Assembly (NCBI GenBank): GCA_937775265.1
Contig: CALKBV010000010.1
Span: 62,001 to 126,000 of the forward strand
Source of the DNA: an uncultured Pseudomonadales bacterium
GTDB taxonomy: Bacteria; Pseudomonadota; Gammaproteobacteria; Pseudomonadales; Azotimanducaceae
Reading direction: 5' to 3'
DNA length: 64,000 bases
Made by a program: the position numbers and the translations under genes. The notes under the pieces are model-generated. The model did not search any database, was not told where the DNA came from, and saw only the letters and a list, made by a program, of their open reading frames with translations. Shown in pieces: positions 1-8,023 of this stretch (positions are counted from its first letter, which is position 1; every line of letters begins with the position of its first letter).

Positions 1-680
1 TAGTTGCCCGCAATGTAGGCGAGGTGGAGGAGGCCGCTAACCGGATTAGGCTTGAAACGGGCGCGGGTTCATTAGGGCTCGCTGGTGATGTTAGCCAGGC
101 TGGTCAGCTCCAGTCGGTGTTTGATTCATGCATCGAAACATTTGGGAAGGTGGACATACTCATCAACAATGCCGGGCATGCAATGGCAGGTGAGTTTGAA
201 TCGATTACAGATGAAGAGTGGCAGTATGACTTTGACCTTAAGTTAATGGCCGCGGTCCGCATGTCGAGGCTGGTGTTCCCCGGAATGAAAGTGCGTCGCT
301 GGGGACGAATTATCAACATGCTCAATACGCTCGCGAAAACGCCGGCCAGAGGCAGTGCGCCAACTTCAGTTACCCGCGCAGCAGGCATGGCGCTAACCAA
401 GGTTCTGGCAGGTGAAGGTGCACCGCACAACATCCTTGTGAATGGATTCAACATCGGGTTGATTAAATCTGACCAGATTCAGCGTGGGTATGACAGCAAG
501 CCGCGCGAAGAATCTTTCGATGAGTTCGTGGCAAGGGCTGGTAAAAAGTCAGTTCCGATCGGCAGGTACGGCGAGGCGGAAGAATGTGCGAACCTGGCTT
601 GTCTGCTCTGTTCTGACGACTGTGGGTTTGTCTCCGGAACCGCCATCAATATAGACGGCAATATGTCACCCGCTATGTAG
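1..680 (+). CDS. SDR-family protein with degenerate active site (5' end outside window)
   Basis: Short-chain dehydrogenase/reductase fold. The reading frame is open from position 3 and carries SDR-like sequence (VARNVGEVEEAANRI) before the first possible GTG at 24, so the start and the TGxxxGxG dinucleotide motif lie left of the window. Visible landmarks are the structural NNAG motif, the strand before the active-site Ser, and the C-terminal SGTAINIDGN typical of SDRs. The catalytic triad is not canonical: the usual Y-x-x-x-K is replaced by T-S-V-T-R in the segment APTSVTRAAG, and the Ser region reads INMLNT. It therefore belongs to an SDR subgroup that either uses other residues or has lost oxidoreductase activity. 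It lies 69 bp upstream of an acyl-CoA dehydrogenase on the same strand, so a role in acyl-CoA or steroid/terpenoid-like catabolism is possible but inferred. Confidence 0.8.
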   Translation, partial: VARNVGEVEEAANRIRLETGAGSLGLAGDVSQAGQLQSVFDSCIETFGKVDILINNAGHAMAGEFESITDEEWQYDFDLKLMAAVRMSRLVFPGMKVRRWGRIINMLNTLAKTPARGSAPTSVTRAAGMALTKVLAGEGAPHNILVNGFNIGLIKSDQIQRGYDSKPREESFDEFVARAGKKSVPIGRYGEAEECANLACLLCSDDCGFVSGTAINIDGNMSPAM

Positions 681-749
681 TGCGGAGTTGCTTGCGAGCT
701 TGCAGGTAAACTGATTTGATTGTGCGTTGACAATAAATAGGAAAACCAG

Positions 750-1886
750 ATGCCTGATAACTTGCCAGAGGCTCTACTTGCAGTAAAGCGACAGGCAGAG
801 GATTTTATCGATAAGGTGATTAGACCACTCAGTGATAAAGAGGGTGCTGAAGTGAGCGAAGACTCCATTAGGTCTGTGAAGGAAGCCTCCAGGGAAGCCG
901 GGTTTTTCTTTAAGACACAACCGGTAGAGTTTGGCGGTACACCTGCTTCGACACTAGAGTTGACGGTTTTACGTGAGTTGTTTAGCCGTACTAATCTTCC
1001 ACTGACACGCTTCGTATTTGGGCCGGGCCCCGGTGTTCTTCACGCGGTTCAGGGCGACCTTAAATCAGGGTACCTTGATCCGGTTTTGAGGGGGGAGAAA
1101 AGAGGCGCATTTGCGTTTACCGAACCCGACAGTGCTCCGCGGGCTACGTGGGGTGTCGTGACCGGAGACAAACTTGTCATTAATGGCCAGAAATCCTATA
1201 TCACGGGTGGTGGTTCGGCTGATTTCATTTCTGCGCTGGTCAATGTCGAGCAGGCAGATGGCGGCAAAGCAGGTACTGCCATGGTTGTGATAGATCGTCA
1301 GGCGCGGGGTGTAGCGATAGACCGAGTGTTTACTTCCCTTGACGGTAGCAGTCATGTGTCAATGACTTTCGATAACGTCTCGGTGCCGATAACTAACATC
1401 ATTGGTGAGCTTGGTGAAGGTATGCCAAGGGCGCTAGCGAATATTGGCAACGTACGTCTCATGGTGTCAGCACAAGCCTCGGGAATGTGTATGTTTGTCC
1501 TCGATTTCATCGAGAAACACATTAAGTCCCCGCACCGTTCAGGCGTCCCCCTTGGGGACAAAGAGGGTGTTCGTTTAAGGTTTGCAGATATGCGAATCGA
1601 GACATTTGTGGCACGTAGCGCGTTGTACCGAACAGCAAGAGTCGTGGACAGTGGGGATAATTCAGTTAATGAAACAGCTATAACAAAAGTCTTTACCACT
1701 GAGGCAGCAGGTCGGGTGGTCGACCAGGGCGTGCAGTTATTTGGAGGGCAGGCGCTGGTTGCCGGACATCCGTTGGAAAAACTCTATAGGGAAGCAAGGT
1801 CCTTGCGATTCGTTGAGGGTGCGAGTGACCTTTTGCGGCTCAACATTGCGAAAGGAAAACTGGAACTCGGTAAAGGAAGGCTCTAG
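750..1886 (+). CDS. acyl-CoA dehydrogenase family protein
   Basis: FAD-dependent enzyme expected to introduce an alpha,beta double bond into an acyl-CoA in the cytoplasm. At 378 residues it matches the family length. The three domains are visible: an N-terminal helical part, a central beta domain with the FAFTEPDSAP substrate/FAD segment (about residues 115-125) and ITGGGSADF, and a C-terminal helical domain. The C-terminal VEGASDLLRL near residue 353 is where the catalytic Glu of this family lies (usual form YEGTSEIQRL). QLFGGQAL matches the conserved dimer/FAD-contact segment. The ATG at 750 is preceded by AGGA eight bases upstream. The stop overlaps tail-to-tail, through the shared CTAG, with the small secreted-protein gene on the other strand. 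Substrate chain type cannot be read from the sequence. Confidence 0.9.
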   Translation: MPDNLPEALLAVKRQAEDFIDKVIRPLSDKEGAEVSEDSIRSVKEASREAGFFFKTQPVEFGGTPASTLELTVLRELFSRTNLPLTRFVFGPGPGVLHAVQGDLKSGYLDPVLRGEKRGAFAFTEPDSAPRATWGVVTGDKLVINGQKSYITGGGSADFISALVNVEQADGGKAGTAMVVIDRQARGVAIDRVFTSLDGSSHVSMTFDNVSVPITNIIGELGEGMPRALANIGNVRLMVSAQASGMCMFVLDFIEKHIKSPHRSGVPLGDKEGVRLRFADMRIETFVARSALYRTARVVDSGDNSVNETAITKVFTTEAAGRVVDQGVQLFGGQALVAGHPLEKLYREARSLRFVEGASDLLRLNIAKGKLELGKGRL

Positions 1887-2185
1887 CGTTTTTCGCTTTC
1901 CGAGGGTTGTTCTACACAAGTCCAACCCCAGTTTTCCAGCTTGGCTGCCAAAAATGTAGCCCTGTCTTCGCAGTACCCAGCCGAGGCCAGTGCGCTCCAA
2001 GGATATTCGGTCAGGCTTTCTGAGCGTTTCTCGTATTTAACCCCGCAGGGTACCGGCCAGCCTTTATGTTCGTACTCGACAGAAATCATCCTGATTTCGT
2101 TATTGGCTCGACAGGTAACTTCACTAGCCAATACCGTTGGACTGGCCAAGAATACAATTAGCGCACAGATCGATCGGCGCATCAT
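1883..2185 (-). CDS. small secreted cysteine-containing protein, conserved hypothetical
   Basis: Encodes about 100 residues: a cleavable signal peptide (MMRRSICALIVFLASPTVLA, cut likely before SEVTC) and a mature domain of about 80 residues with four cysteines, ending in a WGWTCVEQ-type tail. The pattern of a Cys near the start, VPCGVKYEK, a GYCEDRATFLAAKLE helix and a final WGWTC resembles a family of uncharacterised periplasmic proteins I associate with Pseudomonas-like bacteria; two disulphides are plausible. Start choice: ATG codons sit at 2191, 2185 and 2182; AGGA is correctly spaced for 2185 or 2182 and too close for 2191. The gene begins about 10 bases after the carboxyltransferase stop, so the two are probably co-transcribed. 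Function unknown. Confidence 0.65.
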   Translation of the reverse strand: MMRRSICALIVFLASPTVLASEVTCRANNEIRMISVEYEHKGWPVPCGVKYEKRSESLTEYPWSALASAGYCEDRATFLAAKLENWGWTCVEQPSESEKR

Positions 2186-2195
2186 TCTCATCCTG

Positions 2196-3746
2196 TTACG
2201 GTCGGTAAGTGAATTGTGAGCTTCCAGGCACCAGTGCCCGGTAGGACAGGTTTGCCCAGCGGCACAGATTTTCCCGAGTGTCTCGTGGGTCGATAATCTC
2301 TTCAATCTCAAAGAACTCTGCCGACCTAAAGGGCGAGCGAAGTTTGTTGAGTCGTTCCTTTATAGCGGCCAGGTGTCCATCGAAATCGTCTGCTTCGGCT
2401 AGTTCCGCCTTGTAGGCAACCTCAATTCCCCCTTCGATCGGTAGCGAACCCCAATCCCCCGAAGGCCATGAAAAGCGGAAGTGGTGGCTGCCGGGTTTGC
2501 TATTGGCGGCGCCAGCAACCCCAAAAGCCTTTCGGATTACAACGCTGCAAAATGGCACAGTAGTTTGCCCCAGGGCAGCGAGTGCCTGGGATCCAAACCG
2601 AATCGTCGAGTTTTCCTCTGACTGTTTGCCAATAAGAAACCCGGGGCAATCAACGAGGTGCACCAATGGCAGGTGGAAAGTCGATGCAAGGTCACAGTGT
2701 CTGATGAGTTTTCGGCAGGCATCTGCTGTCCAGGCTCCGCCGTAAATCATCGGATCTTCGGCGAAAACCGCCACAGGAACTCCGTCGAGCCTGGCGAGCC
2801 CGGTAATGATAGATCTGCCCCATTTTCTGCCAATCTCAAAGAATGAACCGGTATCCACTACGGCATTGATGACCGGGCGCATTTTGTACACCTTCCTCGG
2901 GTTTTTGGGGACGACGTCCAGTAGAAACGTCTCTTTTCGGTCAATCGGGTCGTTGGTGGGGATTCGCGATGGAATCTGGTCGACGTTCTCGGGCAGGTAA
3001 GATAGAAACTGTTTCGCCATGGCAAAGGCTTCTTCTTCCGACTGTGCTTCGTCGTCGATGGCACCGTTTCGAGTATGGATTTTGCTCGAACCGAGTTCTT
3101 CCTTGCTAACGTCGCCCAGGTTTGCCCAGTCAACCAGCGCCGGGCCGGCGATCATCATTTGTGCGGTGTCTTTGACGATGACGGAATAATGTGAAGAGGA
3201 TACCCGCGCTGCGCCTATACCCGCGACGCTGCCGAGCGCCAGTGAGACAGAAGGAGCAATACCTAAATGGCCGACGATGACTTCCCAGCCTGCTACTCTT
3301 GGAATATAGGTTCGGCCAGCTGTTTCTATGGTCTTCACCGAGCCGCCGCCACCCATGCCGTCGACCAGACGTATATGTGGAAGTCTAAGCTCAACTGCCA
3401 GGCCTTCAGCCTGTAGCCTCTTGCCTGCTATCGAGGCATCTGCCGATCCGCCTCGGACAGTGAAATCATCGCCTGAAACAATAACCGGTTTACCGTCTAT
3501 TTCTGCGGTACCAAAAATATAGTTTGAGGGGGTGAAATCCTTGAGGTTTCCGTTCTCGTCGTATTCTCCTACACCAGCCAGCTTGCCTATCTCATGGAAG
3601 CTCTCTGGGTCGACTATTTTCTCTACGCGCTCCCGAATGGTGAGTTTCCCGAACTCATGTTGCCGGGCTACTTTTTCGTCTCCACCCATCTGCTCTGCCA
3701 GATCGTCGCGTAATGCTAGTTCGGAGATTTCTTTTTCCCAGCTCAT
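2196..3746 (-). CDS. acyl-CoA carboxylase, carboxyltransferase subunit
   Basis: Carboxyltransferase of the biotin-dependent acyl-CoA carboxylase family (propionyl-, methylcrotonyl- or geranyl-CoA type): it moves a carboxyl group from carboxybiotin to an acyl-CoA. At 516 residues it has the length of a single-chain beta subunit with two crotonase-like halves: the N-terminal half with the RLVDGMGGGGSV oxyanion region and the C-terminal half with HLVDCPGFLIG and KAFGVAGAANSK. No biotin carboxylase or biotin carrier gene is in the window, so its alpha partner must be encoded elsewhere. The ATG at 3746 is preceded by GAGGA. A small secreted-protein gene follows closely in the same direction. Substrate specificity cannot be assigned. 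Confidence 0.85.
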   Translation of the reverse strand: MSWEKEISELALRDDLAEQMGGDEKVARQHEFGKLTIRERVEKIVDPESFHEIGKLAGVGEYDENGNLKDFTPSNYIFGTAEIDGKPVIVSGDDFTVRGGSADASIAGKRLQAEGLAVELRLPHIRLVDGMGGGGSVKTIETAGRTYIPRVAGWEVIVGHLGIAPSVSLALGSVAGIGAARVSSSHYSVIVKDTAQMMIAGPALVDWANLGDVSKEELGSSKIHTRNGAIDDEAQSEEEAFAMAKQFLSYLPENVDQIPSRIPTNDPIDRKETFLLDVVPKNPRKVYKMRPVINAVVDTGSFFEIGRKWGRSIITGLARLDGVPVAVFAEDPMIYGGAWTADACRKLIRHCDLASTFHLPLVHLVDCPGFLIGKQSEENSTIRFGSQALAALGQTTVPFCSVVIRKAFGVAGAANSKPGSHHFRFSWPSGDWGSLPIEGGIEVAYKAELAEADDFDGHLAAIKERLNKLRSPFRSAEFFEIEEIIDPRDTRENLCRWANLSYRALVPGSSQFTYRP

Positions 3747-3977
3747 ACCAGTCCTCGTTTATTCATTGAAGTCCTAATTGATCATATCAATTTAAGCAAT
3801 CCCTGGTTTAGCTCTTTTGTGGCAGAGACTGCATTGAACCAGTACCCTAGGCACCACAAGTTGGAGCATATCGATGTTTTTCTCTGAGCGCGTTCGTCTT
3901 AATTTGACAAAAAATCCTCTTAACCAGCGCTTCCTTAGGTACACTTCTGTCCTTCGCCAGCCAAGTGAAATTATGTT

Positions 3978-4661
3978 GTGAAAGAATACCGGCAACACAA
4001 ATATGAAGTGCCCGAGGGAGCAACCGAAATCATTCTGGTGCGCCATGGAGAGTCCCGAGCTGCCACGGCTGACAATCCTTTTCCGTTGGTAGGGGGGCAG
4101 GGTGATCCTGAACTGGCATCACAAGGCCGACAGCAGGCCGTTGCCGTTGGTGAGCGCCTAAAGGATCTTCCGATTAATGCGGTTTACGTCACCAGTCTGC
4201 AGAGGACAGCAGAAACCGCCGCGCCTTTGTGTGCTCATCTCGAGATGGAACATCGGGTGGATCCGGATTTACGAGAAGTTCATCTTGGGGATTGGGAAGG
4301 AGGTAAGTTTCGTATCATGGTCCATGAAAATCATCCCCTGTACGTTGAGATGCATGAGGAGGAGCGTTGGGACGTCATTCCAGGCGCTGAATCGAGGGAC
4401 GCATTGCAGGAAAGAATCGGAAGAGGCCTACGTCGAATTGCGCAGGCGCATCCGAATGAGCTGGTAGTCGCCGTGCTGCATGGAGGCGTCATCGGGCACA
4501 TCATCGCTGAAGCGACAGGATCGACGCCATTTGCATTTAGCGGTTGCGACAATGGTTCTATTTCCAGAATTGTGATGGTCGATGGGAAAATAGTTGTCCG
4601 TGGATTCAACGATGTCAGTCATCTTGGCAATGCAGAGACATTGGCGTCATTACCAACCTAA
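3978..4661 (+). CDS. histidine phosphatase family protein
   Basis: Member of the phosphoglycerate-mutase-like histidine phosphatases, which form a phosphohistidine intermediate. The catalytic motif LVRHGES lies at about residues 21-27, the RTAETA helix that supplies a second phosphate-binding Arg near residue 78, the acid/base Glu in the EVHLGDWEG segment, and the second His in AVLHGGVIGH. At 227 residues it is near the usual length. The start is GTG at 3978; no ATG exists upstream of the RHG motif in this frame. Substrate (sugar phosphate, nucleotide, protein) cannot be inferred. It is 33 bp upstream of the M32 carboxypeptidase gene and probably co-transcribed. Confidence 0.85.
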   Translation: MKEYRQHKYEVPEGATEIILVRHGESRAATADNPFPLVGGQGDPELASQGRQQAVAVGERLKDLPINAVYVTSLQRTAETAAPLCAHLEMEHRVDPDLREVHLGDWEGGKFRIMVHENHPLYVEMHEEERWDVIPGAESRDALQERIGRGLRRIAQAHPNELVVAVLHGGVIGHIIAEATGSTPFAFSGCDNGSISRIVMVDGKIVVRGFNDVSHLGNAETLASLPT

Positions 4662-4694
4662 GAAAACCAAATAAAACGATCTGGGGAAGCCCGT

Positions 4695-6188
4695 ATGAAA
4701 AATGCCTATGAGCAGTTAACAGAACATTTTCGAAAGGTGGGTGACCTGGACCATGTCTATTCGATCAGCTCGTGGGATGAAGCGGCAATGATGCCCGAAG
4801 GCGGTGGCGCTGCGCGCGGCCAGGCGATGGCAACCCTTGGGGTCGTGATTCATGAAATGCAGTGCAGTGAAAAGATTGGCGAGTGGTTGGACGCCTGTTC
4901 GAACCTCGATCTGGATGATTGGCAGGCGGCTAATATCCGAGAGATAAAGCGCGAATATGACAGTGTGACCTGTTTGCCTTCAGATCTGGTTCACGCCACT
5001 TCGCTTGCGTCGTCCAGAAGCGAGCAGGCATGGCGAAAGTGCAGGGCAGACAATGACTGGCAGACGATGCAACCATTACTTGAAGAGGTGGTTAACCTAG
5101 CGCGGCAGAGCGCTGTTGTAAGAAGCGAAAAAACGGGGCTATCCCTCTACGATTCGCTGCTCGAGACCTATGAGCCGGGAATGCGGTCGGAAAAAGTCGA
5201 CCAATTATTTAACGGCCTGAAGGATTTTCTACCGGGTTTGGTCGAACAGGTCGTTGAAAAACAGTCACGGACGCCGCTCGTGCCAATGGGAAACAATTTT
5301 TCAATAGATAAACAACGAGACCTGGGCATCAAGGTCATGGGCATCCTGGGGTTTGATTTTGACCATGGCCGCCTGGATGTTTCCCACCATCCGTTTTGCG
5401 GTGGTGTCCAACAGGATGTACGTATCACTACTCGATATACCACAGAAAACTTTGTTGAATCACTGATGGCGGTGGTTCATGAAACCGGCCATGCAATGTA
5501 TGAACAGGGCAGACCAAAAGGATGGGCAGGGCAACCGGTTGGTGTTGCTCGCAGTTCTGGTGTTCATGAGAGCCAGTCGCTGTTAATGGAAATGCAGGCC
5601 GGGCGGTCACCGGAGTTCCTGAAGTTTTTAGCACCGGTTATTCGTGAAAACTTTGGCGTTAGCGACGATGAAGCTGGTTGGTCTGATGACAACTTGCACC
5701 GTCTATACACCCGTGTCGAGCGAGGGCTAATTCGGGTCGATGCAGATGAGGCGACCTATCCGCTGCACGTGATCCTTCGTTATGAAATTGAAAAGGAGTT
5801 GATCGAAGGTAATGTGCAAGTCGCTGACATTCCTGAGCTCTGGAATAGCAAGATGGCTGAATATCTTCAGCGTGATACTCGCGGTGATTACAAGGATGGT
5901 TGCCTGCAGGATGTTCACTGGAACGCTGGATTGTTTGGGTATTTTCCAACCTACACCCTTGGCGCTATGATGGCAGCGCAGATTTTTGCGGCCGCCAGCC
6001 GGGCGATGCCAAGTGTGCTGGATGATATCAGCCGGGGTGAGTTCAGTAACTTACTGAGTTGGCTACGTGAGAATGTGCACGGCAAGGGAAGTTTCTATTC
6101 TGTGAGTGATCTCCTGGTATCTGCTACGGGTGAAGACCTGAACGAGGCGTTTTTTGTTAATCACCTGAAGCGGCGATATTTGGCCTAG
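4695..6188 (+). CDS. M32 family metallocarboxypeptidase (Taq/Pfu type)
   Basis: Cytoplasmic zinc carboxypeptidase that removes C-terminal amino acids. At 497 residues it matches the all-helical M32 family. The zinc site is visible as HETGH, with His262, Glu263 and His266, and the third ligand Glu is expected in the HESQSLLMEMQ segment about 30 residues later. Further family blocks are the N-terminal SISSWDEAAMMP (WDxxxxMP), the TRVERGLIRVDADEATYPLH region and the DVHWNAGLFGYFPTYTLG block near the C-terminus. GGGGAAG precedes the ATG. The gene is the second of a pair with the histidine phosphatase and converges on the TrmB-type regulator. Confidence 0.92.
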   Translation: MKNAYEQLTEHFRKVGDLDHVYSISSWDEAAMMPEGGGAARGQAMATLGVVIHEMQCSEKIGEWLDACSNLDLDDWQAANIREIKREYDSVTCLPSDLVHATSLASSRSEQAWRKCRADNDWQTMQPLLEEVVNLARQSAVVRSEKTGLSLYDSLLETYEPGMRSEKVDQLFNGLKDFLPGLVEQVVEKQSRTPLVPMGNNFSIDKQRDLGIKVMGILGFDFDHGRLDVSHHPFCGGVQQDVRITTRYTTENFVESLMAVVHETGHAMYEQGRPKGWAGQPVGVARSSGVHESQSLLMEMQAGRSPEFLKFLAPVIRENFGVSDDEAGWSDDNLHRLYTRVERGLIRVDADEATYPLHVILRYEIEKELIEGNVQVADIPELWNSKMAEYLQRDTRGDYKDGCLQDVHWNAGLFGYFPTYTLGAMMAAQIFAAASRAMPSVLDDISRGEFSNLLSWLRENVHGKGSFYSVSDLLVSATGEDLNEAFFVNHLKRRYLA

Positions 6189-6368
6189 CATTGGCAATGT
6201 TGGTGCGTGTACCAGCGTGCTAGCCGCTCTTCTAGGAATTCTTCTAGGCTTCTTTCAGGACTTCTTCGATTATTCGGCCGTTGATCCGATGTCTTGTTAA
6301 CTGATCGTTTAGAATAGTTGGCGCTATCGCAACAAAGTTGAGGTATCTAAACTACGGTTACAAGCCGC

Positions 6369-7115
6369 TCAGAGCCTGGCCCAAAGCGCGTCGAAAGATA
6401 TTTTCATGGCGCTGCTAATCCCCTCGGAATCCATGATGACGACGGTCTGGTAGTCTCCACCCAGAAGCGAAATCATCGCGCACTTGGTGCCGTAGATTGC
6501 GACGTAGGAAGCTGCCTGGTCTTGCTTGGTATCCTCTATCCATTTACGGTCGGACAGTGGTTGGTCCTCACCCCCCTCACCAATAGCAAGAACATTGACA
6601 TGTATGCCGGCTTTAACGCGCGCTCGGGTAAACCCTGGGAAAGGTCTATATAGGTACTTCCTGATTCGGCGGGATGAATAGACCCGGTAGTGCTTTTCCG
6701 CTGATTTTCCAACAGTATTCAGAATGTCCCTTAAAACATACTCAACGCCTTCATCTCCCTCGTAGTGAAACACGCTGGTTTGCGTGGTGTCTGGCATTAT
6801 TTCCTGAAGGTTTGGCAGAATCTCCTGTTCCAGGCGATCCGCGGCATCATTGGTTTGTTGCTGGATCTGCCTTGCCCTTCGAACCAACACATCGGGTGGC
6901 TCGGCGCAGAAGAACTTTCGTTTACCCTGGGGGAAGTAAGTCACTAACGACATGGTTCGCAGCCGCTTTAATTCTTCGTAAACGGTGCCGCGGTTAATGC
7001 CCGCTGAGGAAGCGATATCTCTGATGGAGCTGGGCCCCAGCTTCAGAAGGGTGAGATAGAGATCTGTCTGGCGCTCCGATATACCCAATTCTTTAAGGGT
7101 TTCATGAATTATCAT
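6369..7115 (-). CDS. TrmB-type winged-helix transcriptional regulator
   Basis: DNA-binding regulator of the TrmB/sugar-sensing family. Residues about 1-75 form the winged helix-turn-helix (LGISERQTDLYLTLLKLG, then RDIASSAGINRGTVYEELKRL). A short coiled region (RARQIQQQTNDAADRLEQEI) links it to a C-terminal sensor domain of about 140 residues with an HYRVYSSRRIRKYLYRPFPGF segment typical of this group. It is divergent from the PhyH dioxygenase gene, and the 137-bp gap contains a 9-bp inverted repeat that is the obvious candidate operator. The ligand is unknown; the pairing suggests, without proving, that it controls the dioxygenase and its own gene. Confidence 0.75.
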   Translation of the reverse strand: MIIHETLKELGISERQTDLYLTLLKLGPSSIRDIASSAGINRGTVYEELKRLRTMSLVTYFPQGKRKFFCAEPPDVLVRRARQIQQQTNDAADRLEQEILPNLQEIMPDTTQTSVFHYEGDEGVEYVLRDILNTVGKSAEKHYRVYSSRRIRKYLYRPFPGFTRARVKAGIHVNVLAIGEGGEDQPLSDRKWIEDTKQDQAASYVAIYGTKCAMISLLGGDYQTVVIMDSEGISSAMKISFDALWARL

Positions 7116-7152
7116 GTCAAAAGTAAGCTGACAACAAAGGCTTGTAAATCAT

Positions 7153-7181
7153 GGTGGACAATAATAGGGGCTTTGTCCACC
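7153..7181. promoter_or_regulatory. 9-bp inverted repeat between the TrmB-type regulator and phyH-like gene
   Basis: GGTGGACAA at 7153-7161 is the exact reverse complement of TTGTCCACC at 7173-7181, separated by 11 bases. A weaker outer match, CTTGT at 7141 and ACAAG at 7186, extends the dyad. The arm-centre spacing is close to two helical turns, as expected for a dimeric or tetrameric winged-helix regulator. It sits in the only space available for both divergent promoters. Confidence 0.5.
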
Positions 7182-7252
7182 TATAACAAGTCAGCTAATT
7201 TATGACATAATTTTCATTTGATGATTTTCAACCAACCGATCAAAATGTAACG

Positions 7253-8023
7253 ATGAGCTTTTCGAGTCTGAATGATATTGAGGCAGCCGCCTTTGAGCGC
7301 GATGGATACATCGTCGTCAAAAACATGGTGCCTGCGCAACGGTTTGGTGAGTTACGTACTATTGCGACCGATCACCTCAGCCAATTGATTGCACCGATTG
7401 AGTTCGAGGTAGATGTTGGTTACCCCGGCGCACCGGTCGATGTGAGCTCACCGGGTGCGGATACCTTGCGGCGGTTACTGCAAGCATTTGCCAGGGATGA
7501 GGCGTTCAGGCTTTGGGCACTCGATCCGGAAGTAAAGCGCATACTCGCTTGTCTCTTGCAGACCGAGGAAGACCTTTCAGTATCCCAGTGTCACCATAAT
7601 TGCATCATGACTAAGGCGCCGGGGTTCAGCAGTGCGACCCTGTGGCACCAGGATAGTCGCTACTGGGCCTTTGATTATGAAAACCTGGTGAGCGTTTGGC
7701 TGGCACTGGGGAAGGAGGATAAGACCAATGGTTGCCTGCGTGTCATTCCAGGGTCGCACAAGCTGGAACCCGATTCCGGTAGGTTTGATGCCGCCATGTT
7801 CCTCCGACCCGACCTCTCGGAAAACAAGTCGCTGATCGAGCAAGCCATAACAGTTGAGCTGAATCCTGGGGATGTTCTGTTTTTCCACAGCAGACTGTTT
7901 CATGCTGCAGGTCGAAACCTGTCAGACGAGACCAAATTGTCTGTTGTGTTTACCTATCACCAAACGTCAAACAAACCGATCAAGAATACGCGTTCGGCTC
8001 GATTCCCATCTATCGTTATGTGA
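7253..8023 (+). CDS. phytanoyl-CoA dioxygenase (PhyH) family protein
   Basis: Fe(II)/2-oxoglutarate-dependent oxygenase of the PhyH family, likely hydroxylating a CoA ester or a small metabolite. At 256 residues it matches the family. The iron triad is visible: His132 and Asp134 in LWHQDSRYW, and the distal His217 in SRLFHAAGRN, followed by Arg221 for 2-oxoglutarate. GCLRVIPGSHK is the conserved beta-strand block and NPGDVLFFHS the usual strand before the distal His. Its 3' end overlaps the convergent oxyR gene by 8 bp. A dyad in the upstream gap shared with the divergent TrmB-type regulator suggests joint regulation (inference). Confidence 0.9.
   Translation: MSFSSLNDIEAAAFERDGYIVVKNMVPAQRFGELRTIATDHLSQLIAPIEFEVDVGYPGAPVDVSSPGADTLRRLLQAFARDEAFRLWALDPEVKRILACLLQTEEDLSVSQCHHNCIMTKAPGFSSATLWHQDSRYWAFDYENLVSVWLALGKEDKTNGCLRVIPGSHKLEPDSGRFDAAMFLRPDLSENKSLIEQAITVELNPGDVLFFHSRLFHAAGRNLSDETKLSVVFTYHQTSNKPIKNTRSARFPSIVM

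Noticed and set aside
3792..4046. Minus-strand open frame of 84 codons overlapping the histidine-phosphatase start
   Set aside because: No family-like sequence, and it overlaps a clear gene on the other strand; taken as chance.
6236..6340. Minus-strand coding-like tail (ILNDQLTRHRINGRIIEEVL) after the TrmB-type gene
   Set aside because: About 35 codons without a start and with no recognisable family; a chance open frame of this length is common.
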